Origin: NC2004 sp050874905
GTDB taxonomy: Bacteria; Bacillota; Clostridia; Lachnospirales; Lachnospiraceae
NCBI GenBank assembly: GCA_050874905.1
Contig: JBNMLP010000009.1
Span: 1 to 64,000 of the forward strand
Reading direction: 5' to 3'
Length of the DNA stretch: 64,000 nucleotides
The stretch's first letter is position 1. Every line of letters starts with the position of its first letter. A model generated the notes under the pieces. That model searched no databases. It had not been told where the DNA came from and was given only the letters and a program-made list of their open reading frames with translations. Made by a program: the position numbers and the translations under genes. Of this stretch, positions 40,497 to 51,400 are shown in pieces.

Positions 40497-42158
40497 CTAT
40501 TTTACGCCCATACGGTTGACCGCACTGATCAATGCCAGTACAGAAGCGTTGATGATATCTTCTTCTACACCTGCGCCCCAGAATACGTTGCCATTCTCAT
40601 CTTCAATTCCAACGTATGCGGCTGCCTGTGCATCAGAGCCATGGGATAAGGCATGCTCCTCGTAGCACACGATCTTATAGTCGACCTTGCAGTGACGTTT
40701 GATGGAATTGCTGACTGCATCCAGACGTCCCTTTCCATGTCCACTGTAATTCTTAATGATACCGCCACGCATCAGACTTAACTTCGTACCAATACCATCT
40801 TCCTGGGTAAAGTGTACTTCCAGTAATTCCAGTTTGTCAGAACGGTTGACATATTCTTTGGTGAACAGATCATGGATCTCATTTGGCATGATCTCACGAT
40901 GCTCGTGATCGGAAACACCTTTGATGTAATAACCCAGATCTTCCTTCATTGCCTTTGGCAGTCTGTAACCGTAATTCTGCTCTAAGATGAAGCTGACACC
41001 GCCCTTACCGGACTGGCTGTTGATACGGATCACATCCGCCTCGTACACACGTCCGATGTCAGTCGGATCAACCGGAATATATGGCACGGTCCACTGATCC
41101 TCTTTGCGTTCCTCGCGGTATTTCATACCTTTGGCGATCGCATCCTGATGACTTCCGGAAAATGCTGCAAATACCAGTTTACCTGCATATGGAGAACGCT
41201 CATGGACTTTCATCCGTGTCACGCGCTCGTATACATCTTTGATCGCTAAAATGTTGCTGAAGTCAAGCTTTGGATCTACTCCGTGAGTGTACATGTTCAT
41301 GGCTACGGTGATAATATCAACATTACCGGTACGCTCACCATTTCCAAACAAGGTTCCCTCTACACGGTCTGCACCAGCCAATAAACCAAGTTCTGTATCG
41401 GCAACACCAGTACCACGGTCATTGTGTGGATGAAGGGAAAGTACCACGCTGTCACGACGGTGCATATGTTTGCTCATATACTCGATCTGGCTTGCGTATA
41501 CATGTGGAAGACTTAAAGATACGGTAACCGGAAGGTTAATGATAACCTTATTGTCCGGTGTCGGCTCCCAAACATCAATAACTGCATTACATACTTCCAA
41601 TGCATATTCCGGCTCGGTTCCGGTAAAGCTCTCCGGTGAATACTCGAACTGGAAGTTACCCTCTGTTTCGTCTGCCAGATCCTTTAATAACTTCGCACCA
41701 TCTACTGCGATCTTCAAGATCTCTTCTTTGGATTTCTTAAATACCTGCTCGCGCTGTGCAACGGAAGTGGAATTGTAAACATGTACGATTGCCTTTGGCG
41801 CGCCCTTTACTGCCTCAAAGGTCTTGCGGATAATATGTTCTCTTGCCTGTGTTAATACCTGAATGGTCACATCATCCGGGATCAGATTCTGATCGATCAA
41901 TGTTCTTAAAAATTCATACTCTGTTTCTGAAGCAGCCGGAAATCCTACCTCGATCTCCTTGAAGCCGACCTGTACCAGTAATTTAAAAAACTCTACCTTT
42001 TCTTCCAGACTCATTGGAATGATCAATGCCTGGTTACCGTCACGAAGATCCACGCTGCACCAGGTTGGGGCGTGATCGATGTACTCTTTTTTTACCCAGT
42101 CATTACATACCTCAGGTGGCATGTAATATTGTCTTTTGTACTTACTGCAATTCATCAT
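40497..42158 (-). CDS. leuA: 2-isopropylmalate synthase
   Basis: The 553-residue protein belongs to the DRE-TIM enzyme family with the divalent-metal motif SVDLRDGNQAL, then HVYNSTS, LHPHNDRGTGVADTELGLLAGADRVEGTLFGNGERTGNVD. A C-terminal LeuA allosteric dimer domain follows (about 430-553). It condenses 2-oxoisovalerate with acetyl-CoA at the first committed step of leucine synthesis. Length corresponds to the longer LeuA form. A T-box leader precedes it, so expression should rise when tRNA-Leu is uncharged. No other leucine genes are in the window. Confidence 0.95.
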   Translation of the reverse strand: MMNCSKYKRQYYMPPEVCNDWVKKEYIDHAPTWCSVDLRDGNQALIIPMSLEEKVEFFKLLVQVGFKEIEVGFPAASETEYEFLRTLIDQNLIPDDVTIQVLTQAREHIIRKTFEAVKGAPKAIVHVYNSTSVAQREQVFKKSKEEILKIAVDGAKLLKDLADETEGNFQFEYSPESFTGTEPEYALEVCNAVIDVWEPTPDNKVIINLPVTVSLSLPHVYASQIEYMSKHMHRRDSVVLSLHPHNDRGTGVADTELGLLAGADRVEGTLFGNGERTGNVDIITVAMNMYTHGVDPKLDFSNILAIKDVYERVTRMKVHERSPYAGKLVFAAFSGSHQDAIAKGMKYREERKEDQWTVPYIPVDPTDIGRVYEADVIRINSQSGKGGVSFILEQNYGYRLPKAMKEDLGYYIKGVSDHEHREIMPNEIHDLFTKEYVNRSDKLELLEVHFTQEDGIGTKLSLMRGGIIKNYSGHGKGRLDAVSNSIKRHCKVDYKIVCYEEHALSHGSDAQAAAYVGIEDENGNVFWGAGVEEDIINASVLALISAVNRMGVK

Positions 42159-42184
42159 AACAAAATTCCTCCTAACTTAAACTT

Positions 42185-42480
42185 AAAAAACCCTGCGCCT
42201 CTATCAGCTAGAGACGCAAGGTAAACTTACGCGGTACCACTCTAATTCATACCTTAAGTATGCACTCATGAGATACTTGATCAATGATCGTATATCTTCC
42301 TTCTATAACGGTAAGGCTCCGTCTTAACCTACTCAGGAAATCCCTTTGGGCAAGCTACTCGCAAGGTGAGTTCAAACAAAATCAGCAACTGCCTCGCACC
42401 ATCCGGCAGCTCTCTGTCTGCATCCGTTGTTCTACTACTCCTCGGTCATCGTATTTCTTACTTTCAATGTATGCATCTAT
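42185..42480 (-). promoter_or_regulatory. T-box riboswitch leader of leuA
   Basis: The minus strand carries the T-box core AGAGTGGTACCGCG (42230-42243). A terminator follows, CCTTGCGTCTCTA / TAGAGGCGCAGGG, and then TTTTTT (42185-42221). About 230 bases of structured leader precede it. A CTC triplet at about 42368-42370 (in GAACTCACC) is a candidate specifier codon for leucine, which fits the gene. The exact 5' end and stem I boundaries are my estimates. Confidence 0.9.
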
Positions 42481-42528
42481 TGTAACGAAAAGAACGGTTT
42501 TCGTCAACCCTTATTTTTCGACCGGATC

Positions 42529-44814
42529 TTACCAGTCATCCTCCTCATTGTAATGCTCGGAGGCAGAAAATTTGTATTCCTTGTAATAGTTATAGTTGAT
42601 CCTCTTTAAAGACAGGATCTGTCCTTTCTTTTTATTGTATAACCGCTTTTTATCTGAGGAAACCGTATACCATTTACTGCCTTTTTCTACTGCAAATTTC
42701 TGTACCTTTGTTTCCTTTAAGAAATCATCAAATACATTGACATATTTGACAGTCTTTAGGATCGTAAGTTTCTTTGCTTTGCTGCCAAATGGATATGCCT
42801 TAAGAACGGTCTTTTTCTTGTCGTATAAGATTCCTTTTGCATCGGAATAGTATTTATTTGCTGCTGCCACTTTATAGGTTGTAAGATTCTTACATCCATA
42901 ACCAATGAAATCATAGGAAATGGTACGCAGGTTCTTTCCAAAAGTAACCTTTTTCACATATGGATTGAAGCAGAGTGCATCGTTCTGGATCTCTTTTACA
43001 GAATCCGGGATGATATAATTAGCATTGTCCTTTGCCGGTGGATAGCAGATCAATGTTGTCATATCAGAATCATATAAAACACCATTCTTTGATTTATATC
43101 TTGAACTTCCGCTTGCCGTGATCGTTTCCAGTTTCGGACAGTTTTTCGTAAGCCAGCTCGGTATTTCTGCATTTCCCAACAGATCCAGATTCTTTAAGTA
43201 GTCATTTTCAAAAACGCCATAATAGAACATATCAGTAACGCTTTCCGGCACGGCATAGCTTTTATCCGTTTTCTTTTTTGGATAACCACAGATGGCATCC
43301 ATATTTTTGCTGTAAAGCACACCATCTCTGGCGCAGAATGTTGCATTTTCATCCACAACCTGATACTCCGTCAGATTTGGCAGCGCAATACCGCCCTGTC
43401 CCAGTGCTTCTACATTTTTTCCAAACACAAGCTTGGTCAGTGAGGTATTTTTGGAAGAAATCGCATTTTTATAAATGTTTTTTACTGTGTCCGGCACGGT
43501 AAAGGAAGGATCCTTTTTTGCGATCGGATAGCAGTAAAGATCCACTCCATCTGCACTGTAAAGCACACCATTTTCTGCCTTTAAAACAGCATTTCCAGAG
43601 GCCACCTGATACTCGCTCAGAGAGGTCAGTGTGTCATCTCCGCCAAAAATATCGGTATTTCCACTGTTTGACTTAGTGGCGGTCGAAGGCAGGGAGATCT
43701 TTGTGATCGTATCATGGTTGGTAAATAAACCATCATAGATTGTTGTGATTCCTTCCGGCAGAGACACCTCTGTCACTGTAGTTTTCGCCGGAATACCATA
43801 GCAGGAGGTCAGCTTATCATTATACAAAATGCCCTGTTCTACTTTAAAAGCTGCATTTCCATCTTCTATGGTAACCGTAGAAAGATTCTTTAACACATTC
43901 AGCGGATAGTGGCTTCCGATGTCCTTGTTATCGGAATATACATTGGTCGTATCCTTGGAAATCTTCAACGTCACCGTTGTTTCCGGAATCATATCTACAT
44001 TTAATGATTTTAACGTAGACGGAAATGCAACGCTCTCTGCCCTGCTTGCTTTTGGCCAACAGATCATCTTTGTTTTAGCTGCATTATAAAGCACACCGCC
44101 CTCGCTGGCATATTCTGTGTTGGAACCACTGACATTGATCGCAGTAAGGTTCTCCATCGTGTTAAGCACTTTCAGCGAACCTTCAAAGGAAGTACCGATC
44201 GTCAATGTCGTGATCGCACTGCTTTCTGGAACCGCAGCATCATTCACCATTCCTGTTACGGAATCCGGAAAGATCAGATTCTTTTTACTGTACTGATCCG
44301 GAATGCGAACAAGCTTCGTCATACGCTTGTTGTATAACACGCCATCTTTTGCCTGATAATCCTGATTTTTCTTGTTTACCTGGAAGGAAGCAAACTGGCT
44401 GTATTTGCTTTGTACCCCATCATAATAGTGGTTCCACTTCTCTTCCGGCACATCTGCGATCTTTGCTCCTAACACGATCTTTTTCATATTAGGGAAGAAA
44501 ACAAGCATATCGTCATCCATCTTGGTGAGTTTTCCACTAAACTCCACAGCTGTTACCTTTGCAAACTTTGCTGCATTTTTACGGTAAGCCTTTACAAAAG
44601 CCTGCTTCTCTTTACGACTTACATTTTTCTGCAATACAAATGTCTTTTCCCCTTTAAATTTAGAAAGATTCTTTCCACCATAAGTGAAAGACTTTCCGGC
44701 TGCTACAGAAGAAATGGTTTCCTTCTTCACCACGACGGTACATGCCATAAGCAGCATGACCACCATCATACAAAATATCGTTCTGATACTTATTCCCCTT
44801 TGTTTCAGTTTCAT
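42529..44814 (-). CDS. BspA-like leucine-rich repeat surface protein
   Basis: The 761-residue protein has an N-terminal signal/anchor segment (TIFCMMVVMLLMACTVVV). The body is built from LRR_5 (BspA-type) repeats. Within it a cassette of about 20 residues with the pattern (D/N/Q/K)G(V/I)LY.....L..YP occurs at least seven times, for example NGVLYDSDMTTLICYPPAKD and DGVLYSKNMDAICGYPKKK. It is secreted or surface-bound. There is no LPXTG motif, and the Cys in the signal region (LMACTVV) could be a lipobox-like site, though it is not a clear one. BspA-like proteins often bind host or cell surfaces, but the ligand here is unknown. It stands alone between leuA and icd. Confidence 0.85.
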   Translation of the reverse strand: MKLKQRGISIRTIFCMMVVMLLMACTVVVKKETISSVAAGKSFTYGGKNLSKFKGEKTFVLQKNVSRKEKQAFVKAYRKNAAKFAKVTAVEFSGKLTKMDDDMLVFFPNMKKIVLGAKIADVPEEKWNHYYDGVQSKYSQFASFQVNKKNQDYQAKDGVLYNKRMTKLVRIPDQYSKKNLIFPDSVTGMVNDAAVPESSAITTLTIGTSFEGSLKVLNTMENLTAINVSGSNTEYASEGGVLYNAAKTKMICWPKASRAESVAFPSTLKSLNVDMIPETTVTLKISKDTTNVYSDNKDIGSHYPLNVLKNLSTVTIEDGNAAFKVEQGILYNDKLTSCYGIPAKTTVTEVSLPEGITTIYDGLFTNHDTITKISLPSTATKSNSGNTDIFGGDDTLTSLSEYQVASGNAVLKAENGVLYSADGVDLYCYPIAKKDPSFTVPDTVKNIYKNAISSKNTSLTKLVFGKNVEALGQGGIALPNLTEYQVVDENATFCARDGVLYSKNMDAICGYPKKKTDKSYAVPESVTDMFYYGVFENDYLKNLDLLGNAEIPSWLTKNCPKLETITASGSSRYKSKNGVLYDSDMTTLICYPPAKDNANYIIPDSVKEIQNDALCFNPYVKKVTFGKNLRTISYDFIGYGCKNLTTYKVAAANKYYSDAKGILYDKKKTVLKAYPFGSKAKKLTILKTVKYVNVFDDFLKETKVQKFAVEKGSKWYTVSSDKKRLYNKKKGQILSLKRINYNYYKEYKFSASEHYNEEDDW

Positions 44815-44912
44815 AATATCTCCTCCTTTTTATATAGGGTTGTTTATGTATCTGTTAATCTAATGCAGGATAACCTTTATTTATCACACATTTTTTATTT
44901 TTATAAAATAAA

Positions 44913-44955
44913 CCCTCCGACCGATTTCAAAAAAGGAACCAGCGGAGGTTTTTAT
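44913..44955. terminator. Terminator downstream of icd
   Basis: CCTCCG / CGGAGG arms are separated by about 23 bases, with TTTTTA on the plus strand and GTTTATTTT on the minus strand. It is the likely end of the icd transcript and is imperfect. Confidence 0.5.
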
Positions 44956-44981
44956 GTACACTATATATGCCAGAATGAGTA

Positions 44982-46190
44982 TTATAACATCTCTTCTAAG
45001 GTCTTGCGGATCGCTTTGATAAAGTCCTCGCTGTTTAACACGGTAACATCCTTTAAGGAAGTGATCAGCGCAAGGTCTTTGGTCATCTTGCCATCTTCGA
45101 TTGTCTTTAAGGTAGCTGCCTCTAATTTGTCAGCAAATGCCATCAGATCAGGAAGGTTATCCATCTCTCCACGTTTTCTAAGTGCTCCGGTCCATGCAAA
45201 GATCGTTGCTACGGAGTTCGTAGAGGTCTCCTCCCCCTTTAAGTGCTTGTAGTAGTGGCGCATTACTGTTCCGTGTGCTGCCTCATACTCATATTTTCCG
45301 TCCGGTGTTACCAGTACAGAAGTCATCATAGCAAGAGAACCAAACGCAGAAGATACCATATCACTCATGACATCACCGTCATAGTTCTTGCATGCCCAGA
45401 TAAAGCCACCCTTTGCTTTCATGACACGCGCTACCGCATCATCAATCAAAGTATAGAAATATTCAATACCTGCTGCCTTGAATTTCTCATCATATTCTGC
45501 ATCGTATACTTCCTGCATAATATCTTTAAAGGTATGATCGTACTTTTTGGAAATGGTATCCTTCGTTGCAAACCATAAATCCTGCTTGGTATCTAACGCA
45601 TAGTTAAAGCAGGCCTTTGCAAAGCTTCGGATTGATTTCTCTGTGTTATGGATACCCTGGATGATACCCGGTGCATCAAAGTTATGGATCAGCTCTCTTG
45701 TCTCTGTTCCATCCTCTGCCGTAAAGACAAGCTCTGCCTTTCCCGGTCCCGGAATCTTCATCTCTGCATTTTTATATACATCACCATACGCATGACGTGC
45801 CAAGGTGATCGGTTTTTCCCAGTTCTTTACACAAGGCTCAATTCCTTTTACAATGATCGGTGCACGAAATACGGTTCCATCTAACATTGCACGGATCGTT
45901 CCGTTCGGGCTCTTCCACATTTCCTTTAAGTTATATTCGGTCATACGGGCAGCGTTTGGCGTGATCGTAGCACATTTTACTGCTACACCATATTTCTTGG
46001 TTGCGTTGGCACTGTCAACCGTAACCTGATCGTTTGTTTCGTTCCGGTATTCCAAACCGAGATCATAATATTCTGTCTTTAAATCCACAAATGGGAGAAT
46101 TAAGTCGTCCTTAATAAACTTCCAGAGAATTCGTGTCATCTCATCTCCATCCATCTCCACTAACGGTGTCGTCATCTTAATTTTATCCAT
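44982..46190 (-). CDS. icd: NADP-dependent isocitrate dehydrogenase, eukaryotic-type
   Basis: The 402-residue protein starts at the ATG at 46190 because AGGAGG lies 6 bases before it. The frame's earlier start adds 11 residues without a ribosome site. Motifs are PLVEMDGDEMTRILW, CATITPNAARMTEYNLKEMWKSPNGTIRAMLDGTVFRAPI and NYDGDVMSDMVSSAFGSLAMMTSVLVTPDG. They belong to the homodimeric subfamily common in eukaryotes and some bacteria. It converts isocitrate to 2-oxoglutarate, supplying glutamate and NADPH. A consensus promoter lies about 95 bases upstream. Confidence 0.95.
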   Translation of the reverse strand: MDKIKMTTPLVEMDGDEMTRILWKFIKDDLILPFVDLKTEYYDLGLEYRNETNDQVTVDSANATKKYGVAVKCATITPNAARMTEYNLKEMWKSPNGTIRAMLDGTVFRAPIIVKGIEPCVKNWEKPITLARHAYGDVYKNAEMKIPGPGKAELVFTAEDGTETRELIHNFDAPGIIQGIHNTEKSIRSFAKACFNYALDTKQDLWFATKDTISKKYDHTFKDIMQEVYDAEYDEKFKAAGIEYFYTLIDDAVARVMKAKGGFIWACKNYDGDVMSDMVSSAFGSLAMMTSVLVTPDGKYEYEAAHGTVMRHYYKHLKGEETSTNSVATIFAWTGALRKRGEMDNLPDLMAFADKLEAATLKTIEDGKMTKDLALITSLKDVTVLNSEDFIKAIRKTLEEML

Positions 46191-46285
46191 GTTTGTCCTC
46201 CTAAACTGACAGGAAAAGCGCATTCATCAGCGATACTGCGCACCTCATTGCATCCTGCAGGCAAATTCTTGCATGCATCGCTACT

Positions 46286-46314
46286 ATTATAATAAGATGC
46301 TTTGTTTTTGTAAA
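46286..46314 (-). promoter_or_regulatory. Sigma-A promoter of icd
   Basis: Reading left: TTTACA (46309-46314), 17 bp, TATAAT (46286-46291). The leader of about 90 bases contains AGCGAT / ATCGCT arms around a GC-rich palindrome, so it is structured, but I match it to no known riboswitch. Confidence 0.75.
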
Positions 46315-46405
46315 CCGTGCACATAGATTTTTTGCAGTTTTTTGCACATACTAGCAAAAATCGGAAAGCTTTACCATATCAAAACCGGGAAAGATGAAAA
46401 AAAGA

Positions 46406-46481
46406 TTGAAAAACAAACCGCAAACCTTTAAAATGGGACTGTATGTAATTTTTATGTAAACAAGGTAAACTACATGTAAAC
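46406..46481 (+). promoter_or_regulatory. Promoter and GTAAAC direct repeats ahead of the Na/Pi cotransporter
   Basis: TTGAAA (46406-46411), 17 bp, TAAAAT (46429-46434) form a reasonable promoter. Downstream, GTAAAC occurs three times on the same strand at 46456, 46465 and 46476 (spacings 9 and 11 bp), each preceded by an A/T/G base pattern. The helical spacing resembles a response-regulator binding site. A phosphate-responsive regulator is a natural guess given the gene (inference). Confidence 0.45.
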
Positions 46482-46498
46482 ACAATACGGAGGATAGC

Positions 46499-48451
46499 AT
46501 GGATATTTTCAACATCATTCAGATGCTAGGTGGTGTAGGTCTCTTCCTGTTTGGAATGAGTCTTATGGGAGAAAATTTGGAGCGTGTCGCCGGTGCCGGG
46601 CTGGAGCGGCTTTTAGCAAAGCTTACCAGCAACCGCATCAAGGGATTTGCGCTCGGTATTGGTGTGACTGCGATCATACAAAGTTCCGCCGCCACCACCG
46701 TTATGGCACTCGGTTTTGTAAATGCCGGGATCATGAAACTGGTACAAGCCATTCCGGTTGTATTCGGAGCCAACATCGGTAGTACTGTAACCGCCCAGAT
46801 TCTTCGATTCAGTGGTGGAAATGGGGACAGCCTCGCACTTCAGCTTGTAAAACCGAGCAACATTGCCCCGCTTCTCGTCTGTGCCGCTGCCTTTATTCTT
46901 TTGATCAGCAAACACAAACGTTCCCGCGACATTGCCGGGATCATCATGGGATTTGGTATATTATTCATCGGAATGAACACCATGGAGACTGCACTTTCTC
47001 CACTCAGTGAGTCCGCTGAATTTCAAAACCTGTTTTTAAAATTCTCCAACCCACTGCTCGGATTTCTGATCGGTATGGTTGTCACAATGATGCTGCAAAG
47101 TTCCTCTGCATCCGTTGGTATTTTACAGGCACTTGCATTTTCTACGGGAAGCATTACCTTTGCCACCTGTCTTCCGATCATCGTTGGACAGAACGTAGGA
47201 AAATGTATCACTGTTGTATTAGGAAGTCTCGGAACCGGAAAGAAAGCCAAACGTCTGGCAGCCTCCCATGTCTGCTTTAACGTTTTCGGTGCAGCGATCA
47301 TCATGTCCGTCATGTATGCCTTGCAGGCGATCGTTCATTTCCCATTCTGGGATCATGTTATGACAAAAGGTAACATCGCCGATATGCATCTGGCATTCAA
47401 CGTTATCACTTCCCTGATCCTGCTTCCATTTGTAAAGCAGATCGCCGATTTCACCGGACTGCTGATCCGTGGCGATCAGGACAGCAAGATCGACAAGGAG
47501 CTTGCCCTGTTAGACGAGATCTTCTTATCCAAGCCAAGCTTCGCTTTAGAGCAGTGTAACAAGGTGATCGGAACGATGTCTGATACCGTAAAAGAAAATT
47601 TTGCGATCGCTGTAGATCTGCTGACCAATGGCTGGGACGATAAAAAGTATGCAACCATGGAAGAAAATGAGCAGTTCCTTGATAAATCGGAAACCGCTTT
47701 AAGTGACTATCTGGTAAAGATGACCGGACATTCCTTAAACCGCACGGACCGCAAGGAAGCCGGAAAACTGTTAAACAGTGTCAGCGACTTTGAGCGTATG
47801 GGTGATTACTGTATCAAGATCGCCAATGTCGTTGTCTTTAATAAAGAACAGGGCATTGTCTTTACGGATGCCGGAAAAGAGGAGCTTACCTATCTGATCA
47901 AAGCATCTGAACAGACTTTGGAAGCGTCCCTTGAAGCATTTGCAAAGGATGATATGTCAAGTGCGATCAAGGTGGAACCACTCTACCAGACCGTCGATGC
48001 ATTAAAGGATATGTTAAAGGAACACCACATTGCCCGTCTGACACTCGGCGAATGCAGCACGGCAGCCGGAATCTCCCTGATCGAGCTGGTTACCGCCTTT
48101 GACCGTATTTCCTCCCACTGCTTCAATGTAACGCTGCATATGATGCAGAAGCTCAATACCGATGATACATTCGATTTCCATGAGCAGAAGCACATCATGC
48201 GTGAGTCCTCAAAAGAGGAAGATATTGCATTGATCCAGTATTATGATAACCTTTACGTGAAGCCGGTAAAAAATATCGGAAAAAAATACCGGGATCAGAT
48301 GAAGGAAGCTGCGGTAGAAGCTTCCAAGAAAAAAGAGGAGCATAAAGAGAAAGAAACTGCTTCCCATACTGACCGCAAAGCAGATGCCAAAAAGAAAAAG
48401 GCGGAACACGCAAAGGATGAGATCAAAAAGAAGCTGAAGAAGCATAAATAA
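46499..48451 (+). CDS. Na+/phosphate cotransporter with C-terminal PhoU-like domain
   Basis: The 650-residue protein has two Na/Pi-cotransporter repeats with the paired signatures IQSSAATTVMALGFVNAG and LQSSSASVGILQALAF within about 9 membrane helices. A cytoplasmic PhoU-like helical domain follows (about 340-560: NSVSDFERMGDYCIKIANVVV). The tail is very basic (KKKEEHKEKETASHTDRK..KKKLKKHK). It exports or imports phosphate with sodium, and the PhoU part probably regulates it. It has a GGAGG ribosome site. It is a lone rightward gene ending in a strong terminator. Confidence 0.93.
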   Translation: MDIFNIIQMLGGVGLFLFGMSLMGENLERVAGAGLERLLAKLTSNRIKGFALGIGVTAIIQSSAATTVMALGFVNAGIMKLVQAIPVVFGANIGSTVTAQILRFSGGNGDSLALQLVKPSNIAPLLVCAAAFILLISKHKRSRDIAGIIMGFGILFIGMNTMETALSPLSESAEFQNLFLKFSNPLLGFLIGMVVTMMLQSSSASVGILQALAFSTGSITFATCLPIIVGQNVGKCITVVLGSLGTGKKAKRLAASHVCFNVFGAAIIMSVMYALQAIVHFPFWDHVMTKGNIADMHLAFNVITSLILLPFVKQIADFTGLLIRGDQDSKIDKELALLDEIFLSKPSFALEQCNKVIGTMSDTVKENFAIAVDLLTNGWDDKKYATMEENEQFLDKSETALSDYLVKMTGHSLNRTDRKEAGKLLNSVSDFERMGDYCIKIANVVVFNKEQGIVFTDAGKEELTYLIKASEQTLEASLEAFAKDDMSSAIKVEPLYQTVDALKDMLKEHHIARLTLGECSTAAGISLIELVTAFDRISSHCFNVTLHMMQKLNTDDTFDFHEQKHIMRESSKEEDIALIQYYDNLYVKPVKNIGKKYRDQMKEAAVEASKKKEEHKEKETASHTDRKADAKKKKAEHAKDEIKKKLKKHK

Positions 48452-48461
48452 GATTTAAAAA

Positions 48462-48493
48462 GGGTGCCACACGTTTGTGCGGCACCCTTTTTT
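48462..48493. terminator. Bidirectional terminator of the Na/Pi gene and the giant surface protein gene
   Basis: The stem GGGTGCC-A-CAC / GTG-C-GGCACCC (loop GTTT) with T6 rightward and TTTTT leftward. It sits exactly between the converging stop codons. Confidence 0.9.
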
Positions 48494-48494
48494 A

Positions 48495-51400
48495 CTACCA
48501 TGTCTTTAAGCGGATATCACTTCTGATACGGCTCTTTTCCAACAGTTTTTCGTACTTTCGGTACTTCTTATCCGGCATCTTGATGTATGCCTGGTCACTC
48601 AGATCCTTCATGGAATTCTTTGCGATCTTTTTCAGTTTTCTTGTTTTTAATACGACGGCTTCCACCTTTCCTGTCTTATAAAACAGGCGGGAACCTAAGG
48701 TCGTTACATTCTTTCCAATGGTTACTTTTTTCAGCTTCTTACAGCCTTTAAATGCCTGCTTTGATACGGCTGTAACCTTGTAGGTAACCTGATTGTAGGT
48801 AACCTTTGCCGGGATCGTCGCCTTTTTGATCTTTTTGCTTAATGGTCTTACCACCGTAACCGTTCCATTTTTTAAGGATGATCTTGTCACCTTATACTGG
48901 TAAGCTCCGGCTTTAAATTTCTTTCCTTTGGCAACCGGTTTTATATACCGTTTCACCGCCACTATAGAAGTTGTTTTCTTCTCCGGTGTGATCGTCTGTC
49001 CTGTCTCTGTGGTTTTCCCATATAACAACTCATAATAAAGCCGTTCCCGCAGCAGTAACTTCTGGTATTCGGTATCACCTACCAATGCCTTTTGTGTATC
49101 GGTCAATGCATTATAAGAAGCTCTTGCCGCATCAATCGCTGCCTTGGAATCCTTTGTCACATCACCGATCGCATCGATCAGTGCGATCGTTTCTTCCGCA
49201 TATTCTTTATCCGTTTTTACATGCGGCGTTTCTTCTGTCGTATCATCCTCTTTCGGATCATCGTCCGGCACATAATCGGATTTGCGGTTCCACTGGGCAT
49301 ACATCGTAACATCCTGATTCATCACGTAGGTATCGCCCGGTTTTACTTCCGCACCATTTCCATTTACTGCGGTATTCCAGCAGACAAAATCATAACCTTC
49401 CCGGACAAAGCTGCAATCTGCCACCGTGATCTCTGTTCCACTGATATACGTATTCTCCTCGCTCGTCATATCTCCGCGGCCTCCGGCTGCATTGTAACGA
49501 AGCTGGTATCTGGTCAGCAGTGCCACTGTAACGGTCGCTTCCGCCCAGTAGGAGGTAATATCCTTGGAGGTTGCCCGTACTGTAATGGTTTTCGCAGATT
49601 CTTCTTTATCTACATGGATCGTTCCCGTTTCATCAATCGTCGTATACTCGGACTCATTTCCGATCAATTCCCATGTCGCTTCTCCTGTCAGATTTCCGGT
49701 TCCACGCACCTGTGCATGGAAGGTAAATTCTTCGCCCTGCTTCACCGTCTGACTCTTTGGAGAAATACTGAATGAGGAAATACTGATCACTACCTGCCAC
49801 TGTGCATAAAGCGTCGTATCCTCCAGAATCTCAAAGGTATCGCCCGGCTGATATGCGGTTCCGCTTCCGTCTGCCTTTGTGTTCCAGCCGCTAAACGTGT
49901 AGCCGCTGCAGGCAAATCCGCGATTGCTTTCCGTACTCTGCCCATTGGCAAGTACCGTAACGGTGCTGCCGCTTAAGTATGGACTGTCACTATCTGTTAC
50001 AGATCCCGTCACAATGCCCTGTGCCGGGGTATTTTTATCATAGATCACCCGGTACTGGTCTTTGATCGGAACAGTCACCTGTGCGGTCTTATCCGGATCT
50101 TCCGAATGTGCCACAACGGTCACTTCCTCTGCAACCTCTTTGCTATCCACACTTAACACACCTGTCAGCGGATCGATCACCGTACCATCTTCATAGTCTC
50201 CCACGATGCTCCATGTCACATCTTTGGTGGTAGATTGATTTCCTACCGTAACCCGTGCGGCAAATTCAGCATCGTAACCACGGAACACCGTATCCGGTGC
50301 CGTCGTGATCTTAATACTCTTTACATAGCAGATATAGTATTCTTCCTTACATTCTCCGCTTGTACTGTAATTTTTCTTCACTGCGATCGCACGAAGCACT
50401 GCATCCTCTGCCAGCGAGATCGGTGCATCGCCATATTTCATTGTGGCACCACCCACGGTTACCATTTCCTCCGGCTGGCTGCCATCGAGCGTATAGTAAA
50501 TGTCTGCGCCCTCTGTTGCCGTAGAAAGTGTTACCTGCAACGTATCGTTGGTTTCATCCACACAATGCTTTCCTCCGGCTGGTGTTGCCACAGGAGTGGC
50601 ACAAAGTCCTTCGGTAAATAATGGAGTTACTGTCATGCTTTCTGTGATAACCGTACTCTCGGTCAGCTTTTCCCCTGCTTTTGTATACCAGCCGTCAAAA
50701 TAGAGGCTTCCATAGCTGGCACTCGGCAGCGTTCCGATCATTTCTCCGTCTACGACATCCTTTGTCTTGTTTCCGATCAGCGTCTGTCCCGGCTCTACTT
50801 CAAATGTAACCGTGTGTCCTTTTCGCAGGCAGACCTGACTGATGTCCTCATTTACAACTGCTTCGTACCGCGCATCGTCTGAGAAAATGGCATCCCGCGG
50901 GTAATCTGCCAGATATTTGGAATTGATCGTTTTTGTCACGGCGATCAGTCCGGACACCTCGATGCCTGTTGGTCCAACGGAGGAGGTCACACCGATCCTT
51001 GCACCTTCTGTCACGGTATCGGTGATCTCGATCACACCCTCGGTACCGGTAAAGTACACATTTTGCTCTGTTCCATTTGCCAGCGTGTTATCTGCGATCA
51101 CCGGATTTCCTGAAATGCTCATCTGGTTTGCGCCAAGATAGATACCGGAATATAAACCGGCGCTGCTCGCACACTGGTTTTTCGTAATGCTTCCGCCGCT
51201 GATGTTCAACTTACCGTCACTCACATAAACAGCTGCTCCCCATGCGGAATGATTTGCCGTGATCTCTCCGGCAGTCATCACCATGCGTCCGCCATTTGCC
51301 ACATAAACCGTACCCGGTCCGCTGCTCTCTAATATACTTTCATTTCGTACTTCATTGTTACATCCGGTCAGTCTTGCATCCTTGCCGATCGTCAGTACAC

